Below are positions 38,505 through 47,437 of a stretch of 64,000 nt of DNA, piece after piece. Source of the stretch: an uncultured Burkholderiales bacterium (GTDB lineage Bacteria; Pseudomonadota; Gammaproteobacteria; Burkholderiales; Burkholderiaceae_C); NCBI GenBank assembly GCA_937873395.1, contig CALMYH010000035.1, positions 1 to 64,000 of the forward strand, in the 5' to 3' direction. Positions within the stretch are counted from its first letter, which is position 1. Each line of letters begins with the position of its first letter. The notes under the pieces are model-generated. The model ran no database searches. It saw only the letters and a program-made list of their open reading frames with translations, and was not told the origin of the DNA. Made by a program: the position numbers and the translations under genes.

Positions 38505-40874
38505 ATGAAGGCCCTGCACATCAAGCTTCTGCGTGACCTGCGCCGCCTGCGCGCGCAGGTGCTGACGATCGCGGTGGTGGTGGCCATCGGGGTGGCTGGT
38601 TTTGTGGGCATGTTCGCGGTGCACGCGTCCCTGCTGGAGGCGCGCGACAGCTTCTACCGGGAGAACCGTCTGGCCGACGTGTTTGCCAACGTCAAACGGG
38701 CGCCACTGACGCTGCGCAACCGGCTGGCGGCCATCGACGGCGTGGCCGAGGTCAAGACCGAGGTGGTGTTCGATGCCCAGATCGGGCTGGCGGGCGTGGA
38801 TCCGCCGGTCACCGGCCGTTTCATCGGTCTGGACCTGGCCGCGGTGCAGCAGGGCCGGCAGGGACTGAACCGGCTGACGCTCAAGCGGGGCCGCTGGCCC
38901 GAGGCCGGCGGCGCGCTGGAGGCGCTGGTCAACGACCGCTTTGCCACCGCGCGCGGGCTTGAGCCGGGCGATACCGTGGTCGCCATCCTCAACGGCCGGC
39001 GCGAGCGGGTGCACCTGGTGGGTACGGCGGCCTCGCCCGAATACGTGTTTGCTTCGCAGGGCGGCGCACCGGACGACATGTCCTTTGGCATCTGGTGGAT
39101 CGACGGCCACCGCATGGCCCAGATCTTCGACATGGAGGGCGCCTTCAACCAGCTGGCGCTGGGCCTGGAGCCGGGCGTCGCGCCCGAGCGCATCCTGCCC
39201 GAGGTCGATCGTGTGCTGGAGCGATACGGCGCCTTCGGGGCCGTGGGCCGTGACCGGCAGCTGTCGACCAAGATCGTCGAGGACGAGCTGTCGCAGCTCA
39301 AGGTCATGGGCACGGTGCTGCCGGCGATTTTCCTGGCCGTGGCCATGTTCATCCTCAACGTGGTGCTCAGCCGGCAGGTGGCCACCCAGCGCGGCCAGAT
39401 CGCGGCGCTCAAGGCTCTGGGTTACAGCGACGGTGCCATTGCCTGGCACTACATCCAGCTGGCGCTGGTGATCGCCGGGCTCGGCGTCGTGGCGGGCCTG
39501 GGCCTGAGCGTGGTGATCGGGCAGGGGATGCTGGGCCTGTACGACGAGGTGTTCCGCTTCAACCGGCTGAGCTACATCACCAGCCCGGTGCTGGTGCTGC
39601 TGTCGGTGCTGATCGCCAGCGCGGCGGCGGCGGCCGGCACCTGGACCGCGATCCGGGCCGTGGTCAGCCTGAGTCCGGCGCAGGCCATGCAGCCGCCGGC
39701 TCCGCCGTCTTACCGCGCCACGCTCATCGAGCGGCTGGGCCTGGGGCGACACGTGTCTGCCGGTACATTGATGGTGATCCGCAACTTTGAGCGCAAGCCC
39801 CTGCGGGCGTTGTTCACCGTCACCGGCATCGCGCTGGCCGTGGCCTTGCAGATTTCGGGGGCGTTCTGGCTGGACGCGATCAACCACATCATCGACACCC
39901 AGTTCCGGCGTGTGCAGCAGGGCGACGTGCTGGTCAACTTCCACCGGCCGGTCCCCGTGGACGTGGTGCGTGACCTGCGACGCCTGCCCGGGGTCATCGA
40001 AGCCGAGGTCTACCGTTTCGAGCCGGTTCGGGTGAGCGGCGGCGGCCGCACCGAGGACACGGTGCTCATGGGCTTGCGCGGCGAAGCGCGGCTGATGCGC
40101 CTGGTCGACGAGACGCGTGGCCCCGTCGGCCTGCCGCCGCACGGCGTGGTGCTCTCGGGCCTGCTGGCCAGGGAGTTGCAGGCTGGCGTCGGTGACCGCG
40201 TCGAGCTGGAGTTCCGGCTCTGGAACCAGCGCCGGGCGCAGCTGGAGGTGGTCGATGTGGTGCACACCATGTTCGGCAAACAGCTTTACATGGAGCTGGA
40301 CGCCATGAACCGGCTGGCCGGCGACGGCAACGGGGTGGCCGATGCGGCGCTGCAGGTCGACCCGCTGGAACTGGACGCCTTCTGGCAGGCGGTCAAGGCG
40401 GCGCCCAGCATCAACTCGGTGTTCGACAAGTCCAGCACCCTGGCCAACTTCCGGGACAACACGGCGCGTACCATGGGCATTTTCAGCGGTGTGCTGACGC
40501 TGTTTGCCATTGCCATGGCGGTCGGCATCATCTACAACGCGGCCCGCATCTCGCTGTCCGAGCGGGCCTGGGAGCTCGCCAGCCTGCGGGTGCTGGGCAT
40601 GACACGGGGCGAGGTGTCGGTGCTGTTGCTGGCCGAGCTCGGGGTCGAACTGCTGATTGCCTTGCCGCTGGGTGCGCTGGCCGGCTGGGGGCTGGCCGAG
40701 CTGCTGATGATGCTGATGTCATCGGACGCGATCGATTTTCCGGTGATCATCGAACCGGCGACCTACGCGTCGGCGGCCCTGATTGTGTTGGCCGCCGGGG
40801 TGGTCAGCGCCTTGCTGGTGCGCCGGCAGGTGGACCGGCTGGATCTGGTGGCGGTTTTGAAGGTGCGCGAATGA
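38505..40874 (+). CDS. FtsX-like ABC transporter permease, 789 aa
   Basis: The permease of the tripartite system. Sequence has a membrane segment near the N-terminus ([20 protein letters not shown]), a large periplasmic domain, then FtsX-type clusters of three segments in the middle (about residues 260-390) and at the C-terminus (about 660-780). The segment [26 protein letters not shown] corresponds to the FtsX cytosolic-side motif. It resembles MacB-like permeases duplicated into one chain. It starts 18 bases after the ATPase and overlaps the HlyD gene by four bases. Confidence 0.88.
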   Translation: MKALHIKLLRDLRRLRAQVLTIAVVVAIGVAGFVGMFAVHASLLEARDSFYRENRLADVFANVKRAPLTLRNRLAAIDGVAEVKTEVVFDAQIGLAGVDPPVTGRFIGLDLAAVQQGRQGLNRLTLKRGRWPEAGGALEALVNDRFATARGLEPGDTVVAILNGRRERVHLVGTAASPEYVFASQGGAPDDMSFGIWWIDGHRMAQIFDMEGAFNQLALGLEPGVAPERILPEVDRVLERYGAFGAVGRDRQLSTKIVEDELSQLKVMGTVLPAIFLAVAMFILNVVLSRQVATQRGQIAALKALGYSDGAIAWHYIQLALVIAGLGVVAGLGLSVVIGQGMLGLYDEVFRFNRLSYITSPVLVLLSVLIASAAAAAGTWTAIRAVVSLSPAQAMQPPAPPSYRATLIERLGLGRHVSAGTLMVIRNFERKPLRALFTVTGIALAVALQISGAFWLDAINHIIDTQFRRVQQGDVLVNFHRPVPVDVVRDLRRLPGVIEAEVYRFEPVRVSGGGRTEDTVLMGLRGEARLMRLVDETRGPVGLPPHGVVLSGLLARELQAGVGDRVELEFRLWNQRRAQLEVVDVVHTMFGKQLYMELDAMNRLAGDGNGVADAALQVDPLELDAFWQAVKAAPSINSVFDKSSTLANFRDNTARTMGIFSGVLTLFAIAMAVGIIYNAARISLSERAWELASLRVLGMTRGEVSVLLLAELGVELLIALPLGALAGWGLAELLMMLMSSDAIDFPVIIEPATYASAALIVLAAGVVSALLVRRQVDRLDLVAVLKVRE

Positions 40875-42088
40875 ACGAGAAACGAAAAACAGGACGGTGG
40901 CGGGCGTGGATCTGGCCGGTGGGGCTGGCCCTGGCGGTCGCGGCGGTGCTCTGGACCGCTTACCGACCGCGGCCACTGGTGGTGGAAGTGGCCCGGGTCG
41001 AGACCGGACGCTTCGAGCAGGTGCTGGAAGAAGACGGCCGCCTGCGCCTGCGCGACCGCTACGTGCTGCACGCGCCGGTGCCGGGTGAGCTGCGGCGCCC
41101 GGCCCTGCGGGTCGGTGACGAGGTGCGTCAGGGCCAGGTGGTGGCCGAGCTGGTGCCGGTGGCGCCGCAGCTGATCGACGCCCGCACCCGCCAGGTGCTG
41201 GTGCAGCGCATGGGCAGCGCCGACGCGGCCCGCCAGGCCGCCCTGGCCCAGGTGGCACGGGCGGAGGTGGCCCTGTCGCAGGCCCGCAGCGACGCGGGCA
41301 GGGCCCGCAGCCTGGCCGATGCCGGCTTCACCGCCGCGGCCGCGCGGGAACAGGCCGAGCAGGCCTTGCTGGCGGCCGAGCAGGCCCTGCGCGCGGCCCA
41401 GGCGCAGCGCGCGGTGGCCGACTTCGGTCTGGCCGAGGCCCGCTCGGCCCTGGCAGCGGTCGAGCCGGGCCAGGGCGCCGGGACGCGGGGTGGCCTGTCC
41501 TTGCGCAGCCCCATCGATGGCCGGGTCGTGAAGCTGCACCAGGACAGCGCCGGGCCGGTGGCGGCCGGACAGGCGCTGCTCGACATCGGTGACACCGCTG
41601 CGCTGGAGGCGGTGGTCGACGTGCTGTCGACCGAGGTCGGCCAGGTCGGCACGGGCGCGGCCGTGCAGCTGTCGGTGGGAGTTGGTGCGCCGATCCTGAG
41701 CGGCCGGGTGCAGCGGGTGGAGCCGGTGGCCTTCACCAAAGTGTCGGCGCTGGGCATCGAGGAGCAACGCGTCAACGTCATCGTCGCGCTGGATCAGGCC
41801 CCCGAGGCGGCGCTGGGCGATGGCTTCCGTGTCGAGGCGCGCATCGCGCTGTCGGCGCAGGACGGCGTGCTGTTGGTGCCGGCGGCGGCGCTGGTGCGCG
41901 ACGGGGGCGGCTGGCGGGTGTTTGTGGTCGACGGCGACCGCGCGCGCGCGCGCTCGGTGCAGGTCAGGGAACGCAACGCCTCGCAGGCCTGGGTGAGCGA
42001 GGGCCTGAGCGAAGGCCAGACGGTTGTGCTCTACCCTGGCAGCCTGGTCACCGACGGCCAGCGCGTGCGCCTGCAGGACGCGCGCTGA
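40871..42088 (+). CDS. HlyD-type periplasmic adaptor protein, 405 aa
   Basis: Membrane-fusion (adaptor) protein anchored by one N-terminal membrane segment (about residues 13-28, AWIWPVGLALAVAAVLW). The barrel-sandwich and hairpin regions follow (VLHAPVPGELRR, then the coiled coil with many Ala/Arg repeats around residues 95-190, and LRSPIDGRVVKLHQDSAGPV). It connects the inner-membrane permease to an outer-membrane channel; no channel gene is next to it. The overlapping start and stop (ATGA at 40871) show coupling with the permease. Confidence 0.88.
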   Translation: MNEKRKTGRWRAWIWPVGLALAVAAVLWTAYRPRPLVVEVARVETGRFEQVLEEDGRLRLRDRYVLHAPVPGELRRPALRVGDEVRQGQVVAELVPVAPQLIDARTRQVLVQRMGSADAARQAALAQVARAEVALSQARSDAGRARSLADAGFTAAAAREQAEQALLAAEQALRAAQAQRAVADFGLAEARSALAAVEPGQGAGTRGGLSLRSPIDGRVVKLHQDSAGPVAAGQALLDIGDTAALEAVVDVLSTEVGQVGTGAAVQLSVGVGAPILSGRVQRVEPVAFTKVSALGIEEQRVNVIVALDQAPEAALGDGFRVEARIALSAQDGVLLVPAAALVRDGGGWRVFVVDGDRARARSVQVRERNASQAWVSEGLSEGQTVVLYPGSLVTDGQRVRLQDAR

Positions 42089-42098
42089 ACCTGCGCCC

Positions 42099-43226
42099 TC
42101 AGAGTCGCAGCCGGCTGGCGTAGCCGGTCATTTCCAGGTAGCCACGTCCCACTGGCCGTCCCTGCGCGTCCAGCAGGTCCGACAGGCCCTCCCAGTAGAT
42201 CGTGCCGGTGCTCTGGCGGCTGTCCAGTTCCTGGGCGTCTAGCAAGGGGCGCACGCCGAACCGGCCGGCCGGCGTGTCGATGGTCCATTCCACCGGGTAG
42301 CTGGCGCGGGTCTGCGGGCTGGTCCAGCGGCGGCCCCCGTGCATGCGGACCTCCTGCGGCCCGAAGCGCAGTCCGGCCAGCGGGGCCTGACCCTGCGCGG
42401 CTGGGCGAAAACTCCCGCCGGTCCAGAGCGCGCTGCCGTCGCGCCGGCGCAGCTGGAACGCGGTCAGGCTGTCGCCGTTGAACAGGTTCATGCCGATCCA
42501 GTCCCAGCCCTCGGCGTCGGGGTGCAGGATGGCCTCGCTCCACTCGTGGTCCAGCCAGGCGCTGCCCTCGATGGCCAGCGTCTCGCGCCCCAGGCGCAGC
42601 TGCCCGGTCACCGTCAGCTGCGGGTGCGTGACATAGAAGCTGGCCTGCTCGGGGTCCGGCCCCTTGCGCGAAAAGCCCTTGTCACCCTGCAGCAACAAGG
42701 CCTGGCGCGGCTCGGCGCGCAGGCTGATGCCGATCTCGTCGCCCGCGACTTCGGTGCGGTAACGGTCCCCGGCCTCGCGCCGAAACCACCAGTCGCGCAG
42801 CACCACGTGCGTGTCCTGCTCGCTGGCAAACACCGCTGGCAGCGGGTCACCGGGCGGCTCGCCGTTCCAGCGCGCGATGCGGTCGTCGTGCCACAGGCGG
42901 CGATTCTGCACATCGGTGATGGCCGCGTGGGCAAACAGCAGCTGGCGCGCGGCCAGCCGGCTGCGCAGGCCTTGCGCGGGGTCGACCCGGCTGCGGAAAA
43001 ACGTCACCTGAAAGCCCAGCTCACGCCCCTCGCGCGTGCGGCCATGGCCGGTCAGGTACCACCACTCGGTGCGGGTGTCGTTGTGGCTGCCGTGGTCGCG
43101 CGGGAAGACCAGCGGGCGGGGCACCAGCACGGGCCCACTGGCCAGCACCGGGCCGCTCAGGGGCAGCAGGGGCAAGGAAGCCAGGGCCATCAGGGTCTGA
43201 CGGCGTGAGAGCGGGGGCGAAGCCAT
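42099..43226 (-). CDS. CrtC-like/lipocalin-type secreted protein, 375 aa
   Basis: Belongs to the CrtC-like (hydroxyneurosporene synthase-like, AttH) beta-barrel family. Signature segments are HNDTRTEWWYLTGH near the N-terminus and WDWIGMNLFNGDSLTAFQL in the second half. A signal with a twin-arginine motif (LSRRQTLMAL) is visible, so export by Tat is likely. No carotenoid genes are in the window, so a carotenoid hydratase function is not indicated; related proteins are encoded with FtsX-type transporters and may bind a lipid. Its ATG at 43226 shares one base with the stop of the permease gene (TGATG). Confidence 0.85.
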   Translation of the reverse strand: MASPPLSRRQTLMALASLPLLPLSGPVLASGPVLVPRPLVFPRDHGSHNDTRTEWWYLTGHGRTREGRELGFQVTFFRSRVDPAQGLRSRLAARQLLFAHAAITDVQNRRLWHDDRIARWNGEPPGDPLPAVFASEQDTHVVLRDWWFRREAGDRYRTEVAGDEIGISLRAEPRQALLLQGDKGFSRKGPDPEQASFYVTHPQLTVTGQLRLGRETLAIEGSAWLDHEWSEAILHPDAEGWDWIGMNLFNGDSLTAFQLRRRDGSALWTGGSFRPAAQGQAPLAGLRFGPQEVRMHGGRRWTSPQTRASYPVEWTIDTPAGRFGVRPLLDAQELDSRQSTGTIYWEGLSDLLDAQGRPVGRGYLEMTGYASRLRL

Positions 43227-45814
43227 CACCAGTCCTCCTTCACCGCCCGCACCGCGTCCCGGCTCGCCGCAGCCTGACCGGCGAGCCAGGCGGTCACGGT
43301 GCCGGCCACGACCACGGCCGCGCACAGGGCCAGCAGGCGCAGCCAGGGCAGCACCAGGTCCATGGTCCAGTGGAAGCTCTGCGGGTTGACCACGTGCACC
43401 AGCACCAGGCTGACGGCCAGACCCAGGCCCAGGCCGGCCAGGGCGCCCAGCGCGGTCCAGGCCAGGCCCTCCAGCGCCACCACCGACAGGATCTGGCGCC
43501 GGGTCAGGCCCAGGTGGGCCAGCAGGCCGAACTCGCGCCGCCGCGCCAGCACCTGGGCGCTGAAGCTGGCGGCCACGCCGAACAGGCCGATGCCGATGGC
43601 CACGCCCTGCAGCCAGACGGTGACCGCGAAGCTGCGGTCGAAGATGCGCAGCGAAGCGGCGCGGATCTGGCCCGACGAGGCGAACTCGATCAGGTCCTGC
43701 AGGCCCTGCCGCTGTGCGATCTGCTCGATGCCGTCGCGCACCGTGCCTTCGCCACTGCCCTCGGTCAGGTGCAGAGCCAGGTCGTTGACGCGCGTGTCGC
43801 CGGTCAGGCGGATGAAGTCGGCGCGGTCGATGGCCACGCTGCCGTGCTGGCGGCCGTAGTCGCGCCAGACGCCGGCCACATGAAAACGCGCGCCCTCGAA
43901 GCCCGGGAACACGCTGGCCAGGGCGGGCAGGTCCTGGCCGGGCTGCGCGCCGTACAGGTCGACCATGGCCTCGCTGACGTAAACCTCCACCACCTCACCC
44001 GCGCCGGCAGGGGCGGGTCGCAAGGTGCCCACCAGGGGAAGCACCTGGGCCCGGTCTGCCGCCCCGTGCAGCGGGCGCACCAGCAGGGTGACGGGGGGAC
44101 GTGCGGCGTCGAACTGCAGCGGCGTGGCGCGCAGGGTGTCGACCCGCTGCACCCCGGGCAGGGCTTCGATGGCATCGATGAAGGTGGTTGGCAGGTGGCG
44201 GCTGTCGGCCACCGTGCCGCCGGTGCTGCGCACATAGAGCTCGGCGGGCAGCACCGCATCGAGCCAGCGGGTGACCGAATCGCGAAAACTGGCGACCATG
44301 ACGGTCAGGGCCACCGACAGGGCGAGGCTGGCCACCACGCCGCTGGTGGCCACGGCAGCGGTTTCGCGCAGGCGGCGCGAGCGCTCCACCGCCAGCAGGG
44401 GGAGGGCGCGCCGGGCCACCAGTGGCGCCAGCCGGTCGAGCAGGGCACCCACGGCCAGCGGCAGGGCGGCAATGCCGCCCACCAGCAACAGGCCGACCGA
44501 CACATAGGCGGCTACCGGCACACCGGCCACCGGGGGTGCCCAGGCCAGCAGGGCGGCCAGGCCGATCAGGGCCAGGGCGATGCGGTGTTGTCGCGGCGCG
44601 GCCTGCCCGGTCAGCCCCAGGCCTTTGAGGGCCAGCGCCGGGGCCATGCGCGCCATGGCCTGGGCGGGCCACCAGCCACCGGCCAGCGCGGCGGCCAGGC
44701 CCAGGCCGCCATAGACCAGCGCAGCGCCCAGGCTCCATTGCAGCGGCGGCGCCGCGCCGCTGAAGTAGCCACCCCCCAGGTCACCGCCCAGCCGGTCCAG
44801 CGCCAGCGCGGCCAGCGCCGTGCCCAGGGCGATGCCCGCCACGCTGCCCAGCAGCCCAAGCCCGGCGGATTCGGCCAGCACCAGGCGCAGACGCTCGCGT
44901 GCCGACAGGCCCAGCACGCCCAGCAGGGCGAACTGCTGCTGGCGCCGCGCCACCGACAGCGACAGCACCGAGAACACCAGGAAGGCGCCGGTGAACAGGG
45001 CCACCAGCGCCAGCACCGTGAGGTTGATGCGGTAGGCGCGCGACAGGTTGCTGGCGCGCTCGGTGCCCTGCTCGGGCACCTCGGCCAGCACATGGGGCGG
45101 CAGGCCCAGTTCGGCCTGCACGCGGCTGGCCTGCCGCCCAGGTTGCAGCCGCAGGTCGATGCGGCTGAGCTGGCCCGGCCGGTCCATCAGGTCCTGCAGG
45201 GCGGCCACGTCCATGACCGCCAGCGGCTCGCCGGCGGCGGCCACCGTGCCGGCCACCCGCACCGGCAGGCGCTCGGCCCCGCGCCACAGCCACAGGCGGA
45301 CCTGGGCGCCGGCCTCGGTGTCGACCCCCAGCAGTTGGCGGGCACTGGCATTGAGGAAGACCGCATCGGGCGCGAACAGGTCGAGCCGGTCGCCGCGCTC
45401 GGCACCCTCGGCGCTGTCGCTGCGCCGCGGCAGCAGCGCGGGCGAGACCGGGGCCACCGACAGGGCATCGACACCCACCAGGCGCAGGGCTTGGGGGCGT
45501 GCCCCGTCGTCGCCCTCGGCCGAGGCCGGCACCGACAGCTCCAGCACCGGGCTGGCCACCGACACCGCCGGCGAGCCCAGCACCTGGTCCAGCAGCCGGT
45601 CGTCCAGCGTGCCCTGGCGGGCTTTGAGGCGCAGGTCGGGCTGGCCGTTGACCGACGCCACCGCGCTGGCGAACTCGGCCAGGGCCGAGGCGTTGATGAG
45701 GTGCACACCGAAGGCCAGCGCCACGCCCAGCATGACCGCGACCACCGCCGAGGCGCTGCGCCAAGGGTGGTGGCGCAGCTCCTGCCAGGAAAAGGTGCGG
45801 ATCAGGGACCACAT
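43226..45814 (-). CDS. FtsX-like ABC transporter permease, 862 aa
   Basis: Large two-module permease of the YbbP/LolC/MacB superfamily. It has an N-terminal segment (SAVVAVMLGVALAFGVHLI), a long periplasmic region, a central FtsX cluster near residues 260-480 and a C-terminal cluster from about 740 (GVAIGIGLFGVAASFSAQVL and on). The start at 45814 (MWSLIRTFSW) gives the expected membrane orientation; the longer open frame is unsupported. No matching ATPase gene lies on this strand, whereas family members usually have a YbbA-like partner. It is coupled to the CrtC-like gene downstream. Confidence 0.86.
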   Translation of the reverse strand: MWSLIRTFSWQELRHHPWRSASAVVAVMLGVALAFGVHLINASALAEFASAVASVNGQPDLRLKARQGTLDDRLLDQVLGSPAVSVASPVLELSVPASAEGDDGARPQALRLVGVDALSVAPVSPALLPRRSDSAEGAERGDRLDLFAPDAVFLNASARQLLGVDTEAGAQVRLWLWRGAERLPVRVAGTVAAAGEPLAVMDVAALQDLMDRPGQLSRIDLRLQPGRQASRVQAELGLPPHVLAEVPEQGTERASNLSRAYRINLTVLALVALFTGAFLVFSVLSLSVARRQQQFALLGVLGLSARERLRLVLAESAGLGLLGSVAGIALGTALAALALDRLGGDLGGGYFSGAAPPLQWSLGAALVYGGLGLAAALAGGWWPAQAMARMAPALALKGLGLTGQAAPRQHRIALALIGLAALLAWAPPVAGVPVAAYVSVGLLLVGGIAALPLAVGALLDRLAPLVARRALPLLAVERSRRLRETAAVATSGVVASLALSVALTVMVASFRDSVTRWLDAVLPAELYVRSTGGTVADSRHLPTTFIDAIEALPGVQRVDTLRATPLQFDAARPPVTLLVRPLHGAADRAQVLPLVGTLRPAPAGAGEVVEVYVSEAMVDLYGAQPGQDLPALASVFPGFEGARFHVAGVWRDYGRQHGSVAIDRADFIRLTGDTRVNDLALHLTEGSGEGTVRDGIEQIAQRQGLQDLIEFASSGQIRAASLRIFDRSFAVTVWLQGVAIGIGLFGVAASFSAQVLARRREFGLLAHLGLTRRQILSVVALEGLAWTALGALAGLGLGLAVSLVLVHVVNPQSFHWTMDLVLPWLRLLALCAAVVVAGTVTAWLAGQAAASRDAVRAVKEDW

Positions 45815-45946
45815 GGGTGGGGAGCATAGCGGCCCTCGCCGTCGTGCCGACCACGCCCTGTCAATGCCCTGCAAGGGGCCCAGGCGGGAAGGGCCGTCCG
45901 GTTGTGGCCTAATAGAGGTTTTGCCAACTCTCTTCAGGATTCCGTC

Positions 45947-46117
45947 ATGGGCAACAAAATCGTCACCGAAGCCGACCGCAAGCGCACCCCGCGTCCCACC
46001 CCCGCCCCGGGCGTTTCCCTGCCTTCCCCGGGCCGTGGCCAGCGCGTGAGCCTGGAGCGTGGCGTCGCCACCCGCAGCAAGAAGAACCCGGGCAAGCGCT
46101 CCAAGAAGGGCGGCTGA
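45947..46117 (+). CDS. Small basic hypothetical protein, 56 aa
   Basis: I do not recognise a family. The product is very rich in Arg, Lys, Pro and Gly and ends RSKKNPGKRSKKGG; the middle is Pro/Gly-rich. It is probably disordered and nucleic-acid-binding or ribosome-associated by composition alone. AGGA lies about 8 bases before the ATG, the codon use is normal and a good terminator follows, so it is likely to be expressed. It stands by itself between two operons. Confidence 0.68.
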   Translation: MGNKIVTEADRKRTPRPTPAPGVSLPSPGRGQRVSLERGVATRSKKNPGKRSKKGG

Positions 46118-46145
46118 TCGCCTTCCGGCCGCGCGGCCGCAGCAG

Positions 46146-46166
46146 GGCCCGCTTCGGCGGGCCTTT
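46146..46166 (+). terminator. Terminator of the small basic protein gene
   Basis: GGCCCGC-TTCG-GCGGGCC is a 7-bp stem closed by a stable UUCG tetraloop and followed by TTTGT. It ends 51 bases after the stop codon of the 56-residue protein gene. Confidence 0.8.
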
Positions 46167-46212
46167 GTGCGTCTGGCTGGCTCCCAAGGCCGCGGGGTTG
46201 CCACCGAGGTCC

Positions 46213-46218
46213 TACAAT
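46213..46218 (+). promoter_or_regulatory. -10 element for the thiamine transport operon
   Basis: TACAAT is a five-of-six -10 match located 11 bases before the riboswitch. A convincing -35 at 17 bases is not seen; TTGCCA at 46198 is too close. Confidence 0.42.
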
Positions 46219-46228
46219 ACGCAGCTTC

Positions 46229-46313
46229 ACCGGGGGTGCCGGGCCGCATGTGCCGGCCGGGCTGAGAAACACCCCTCTCACCTGATCTGGGTCGTGCCAG
46301 CGTAGGGAGCGTG
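46229..46313 (+). promoter_or_regulatory. TPP riboswitch (THI element)
   Basis: The core signatures are all in order: CGGGGGTG at the left of the first stem, GCTGAGAAACACCCCT (the CUGAGA core and closing strand), CACCTGATCTGGGTCGTGCC, and AGCGTAGGGAGCG. It lies about 80 bases before the thiB start. TPP binding would be expected to block ribosome access or cause termination, giving thiamine-repressed uptake. Confidence 0.93.
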
Positions 46314-46394
46314 AGCCGTAGCGGACACCTGTCATTCGTTCCGCCCCGTCTTTGCCCGCCGTCGCCCGGCCAGCCCGTCGGCGAAAGGTTTCAC

Positions 46395-47429
46395 ATGCAA
46401 AGACGTCACGTCCTGTATTCCGCTCTCGCCCTGGGCTTGTCTGCCCTGGGTTTCACCACGGCCGCCTGGGCCCAGGTGCCGCTGCGCGTCATGACGCACA
46501 GCTCCTTCGACCTGCCCAAAGAGCTGCTGGCCCGCTTCGAGCAGGAGGCCGGCACCAGGCTGCAGATCGTCAAGGGCGGGGATGCCGGCGAGATGCTCAA
46601 CAAACTCATCCTGACACGGTCCAGGCCGGTGGCCGACGTGGTTTATGGCATCGACAACACCCTGCTGCCGCGCGCGCTGGGGGCCCGGGTGCTGGAGACC
46701 TACGAGGGGCCGGCGGCGCGGCGCCCGGCGCAGGTGGACATGGCCGGGGCCCTGGTGCCGGTGGACTATGGCTATGTCACGCTGAACATCGACAAGGCCT
46801 GGTTCGAACAGCGCCAGTTGGCCTTGCCCACAACCCTGCAGGACCTGACCCAGCCGGCCTACCGCCGCCTGCTGGTGGTGCAGAACCCGGCCACCTCCAG
46901 CCCGGGTCAGGCCTTCATGCTGGCCACCATCGCCGGCCTGGGCGAAGAGGCGGCGTTCGACTGGTGGGCGCGCATGCGAGCCAACGGGGTCAAGGTGGTC
47001 AAGGGCTGGTCCGAGGCCTATTACACCGAATTCACCCGCAACGGCGGCACCCGCCCCATCGTGGTGAGCTACGCCACCAGCCCGGCGGCCGAGGTGTTCT
47101 ACAGCGAGAAGAAGATCAGCGAGCCACCGACCGCCAACCTGTTCCTCAAGGGCGGGGTGTACCGGCAGGTCGAGGGTGTGGGCCTGGTGCGCGGTGGCAA
47201 CCCCGCCGCGCGCGAGGCGGCCGGGCGTTTCATCGAGTTCATGCGTTCGCCCGAGGTGCAGCGGGCCTTGCAGACCAGCATGTGGATGTACCCGGTCGAG
47301 CCCGGTGTGGCGCGCGACCCGGTCATGCAGCACGCCGCCGAGCCCACCGAATTCGTCAGCCTGACGCCCGAGCAACTGGCTCAGGCGGCGCAATGGCAGC
47401 AGCGCTGGACGCGCGTGGTGCTGAAGTAA
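46395..47429 (+). CDS. thiB: Thiamine-binding periplasmic protein ThiB (TbpA), 344 aa
   Basis: The periplasmic receptor of the thiamine/TPP importer. A Sec signal peptide (YSALALGLSALGFTTAAWAQ) precedes the family start LRVMTHSSFDLPKELLARFE, and ADVVYGIDNTLLPRA and YGYVTLNIDKAW are typical. The ATG at 46395 gives a complete signal; the frame opens earlier within the riboswitch region. It is the first gene of thiBPQ under the TPP riboswitch. Its length is close to that of the E. coli protein (327). Confidence 0.93.
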   Translation: MQRRHVLYSALALGLSALGFTTAAWAQVPLRVMTHSSFDLPKELLARFEQEAGTRLQIVKGGDAGEMLNKLILTRSRPVADVVYGIDNTLLPRALGARVLETYEGPAARRPAQVDMAGALVPVDYGYVTLNIDKAWFEQRQLALPTTLQDLTQPAYRRLLVVQNPATSSPGQAFMLATIAGLGEEAAFDWWARMRANGVKVVKGWSEAYYTEFTRNGGTRPIVVSYATSPAAEVFYSEKKISEPPTANLFLKGGVYRQVEGVGLVRGGNPAAREAAGRFIEFMRSPEVQRALQTSMWMYPVEPGVARDPVMQHAAEPTEFVSLTPEQLAQAAQWQQRWTRVVLK

Positions 47430-47437
47430 GCCAGACC

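Noticed and set aside
42099-43226. Carotenoid 1,2-hydratase activity for the CrtC-like protein
   Set aside because: No carotenoid biosynthesis gene is present, and the family is broad; linkage with an FtsX permease points to another role.
45815-46249. N-terminal extension of the 862-residue permease up to 46249
   Set aside because: The extension has no membrane or family features and runs over the small basic protein gene and its terminator.
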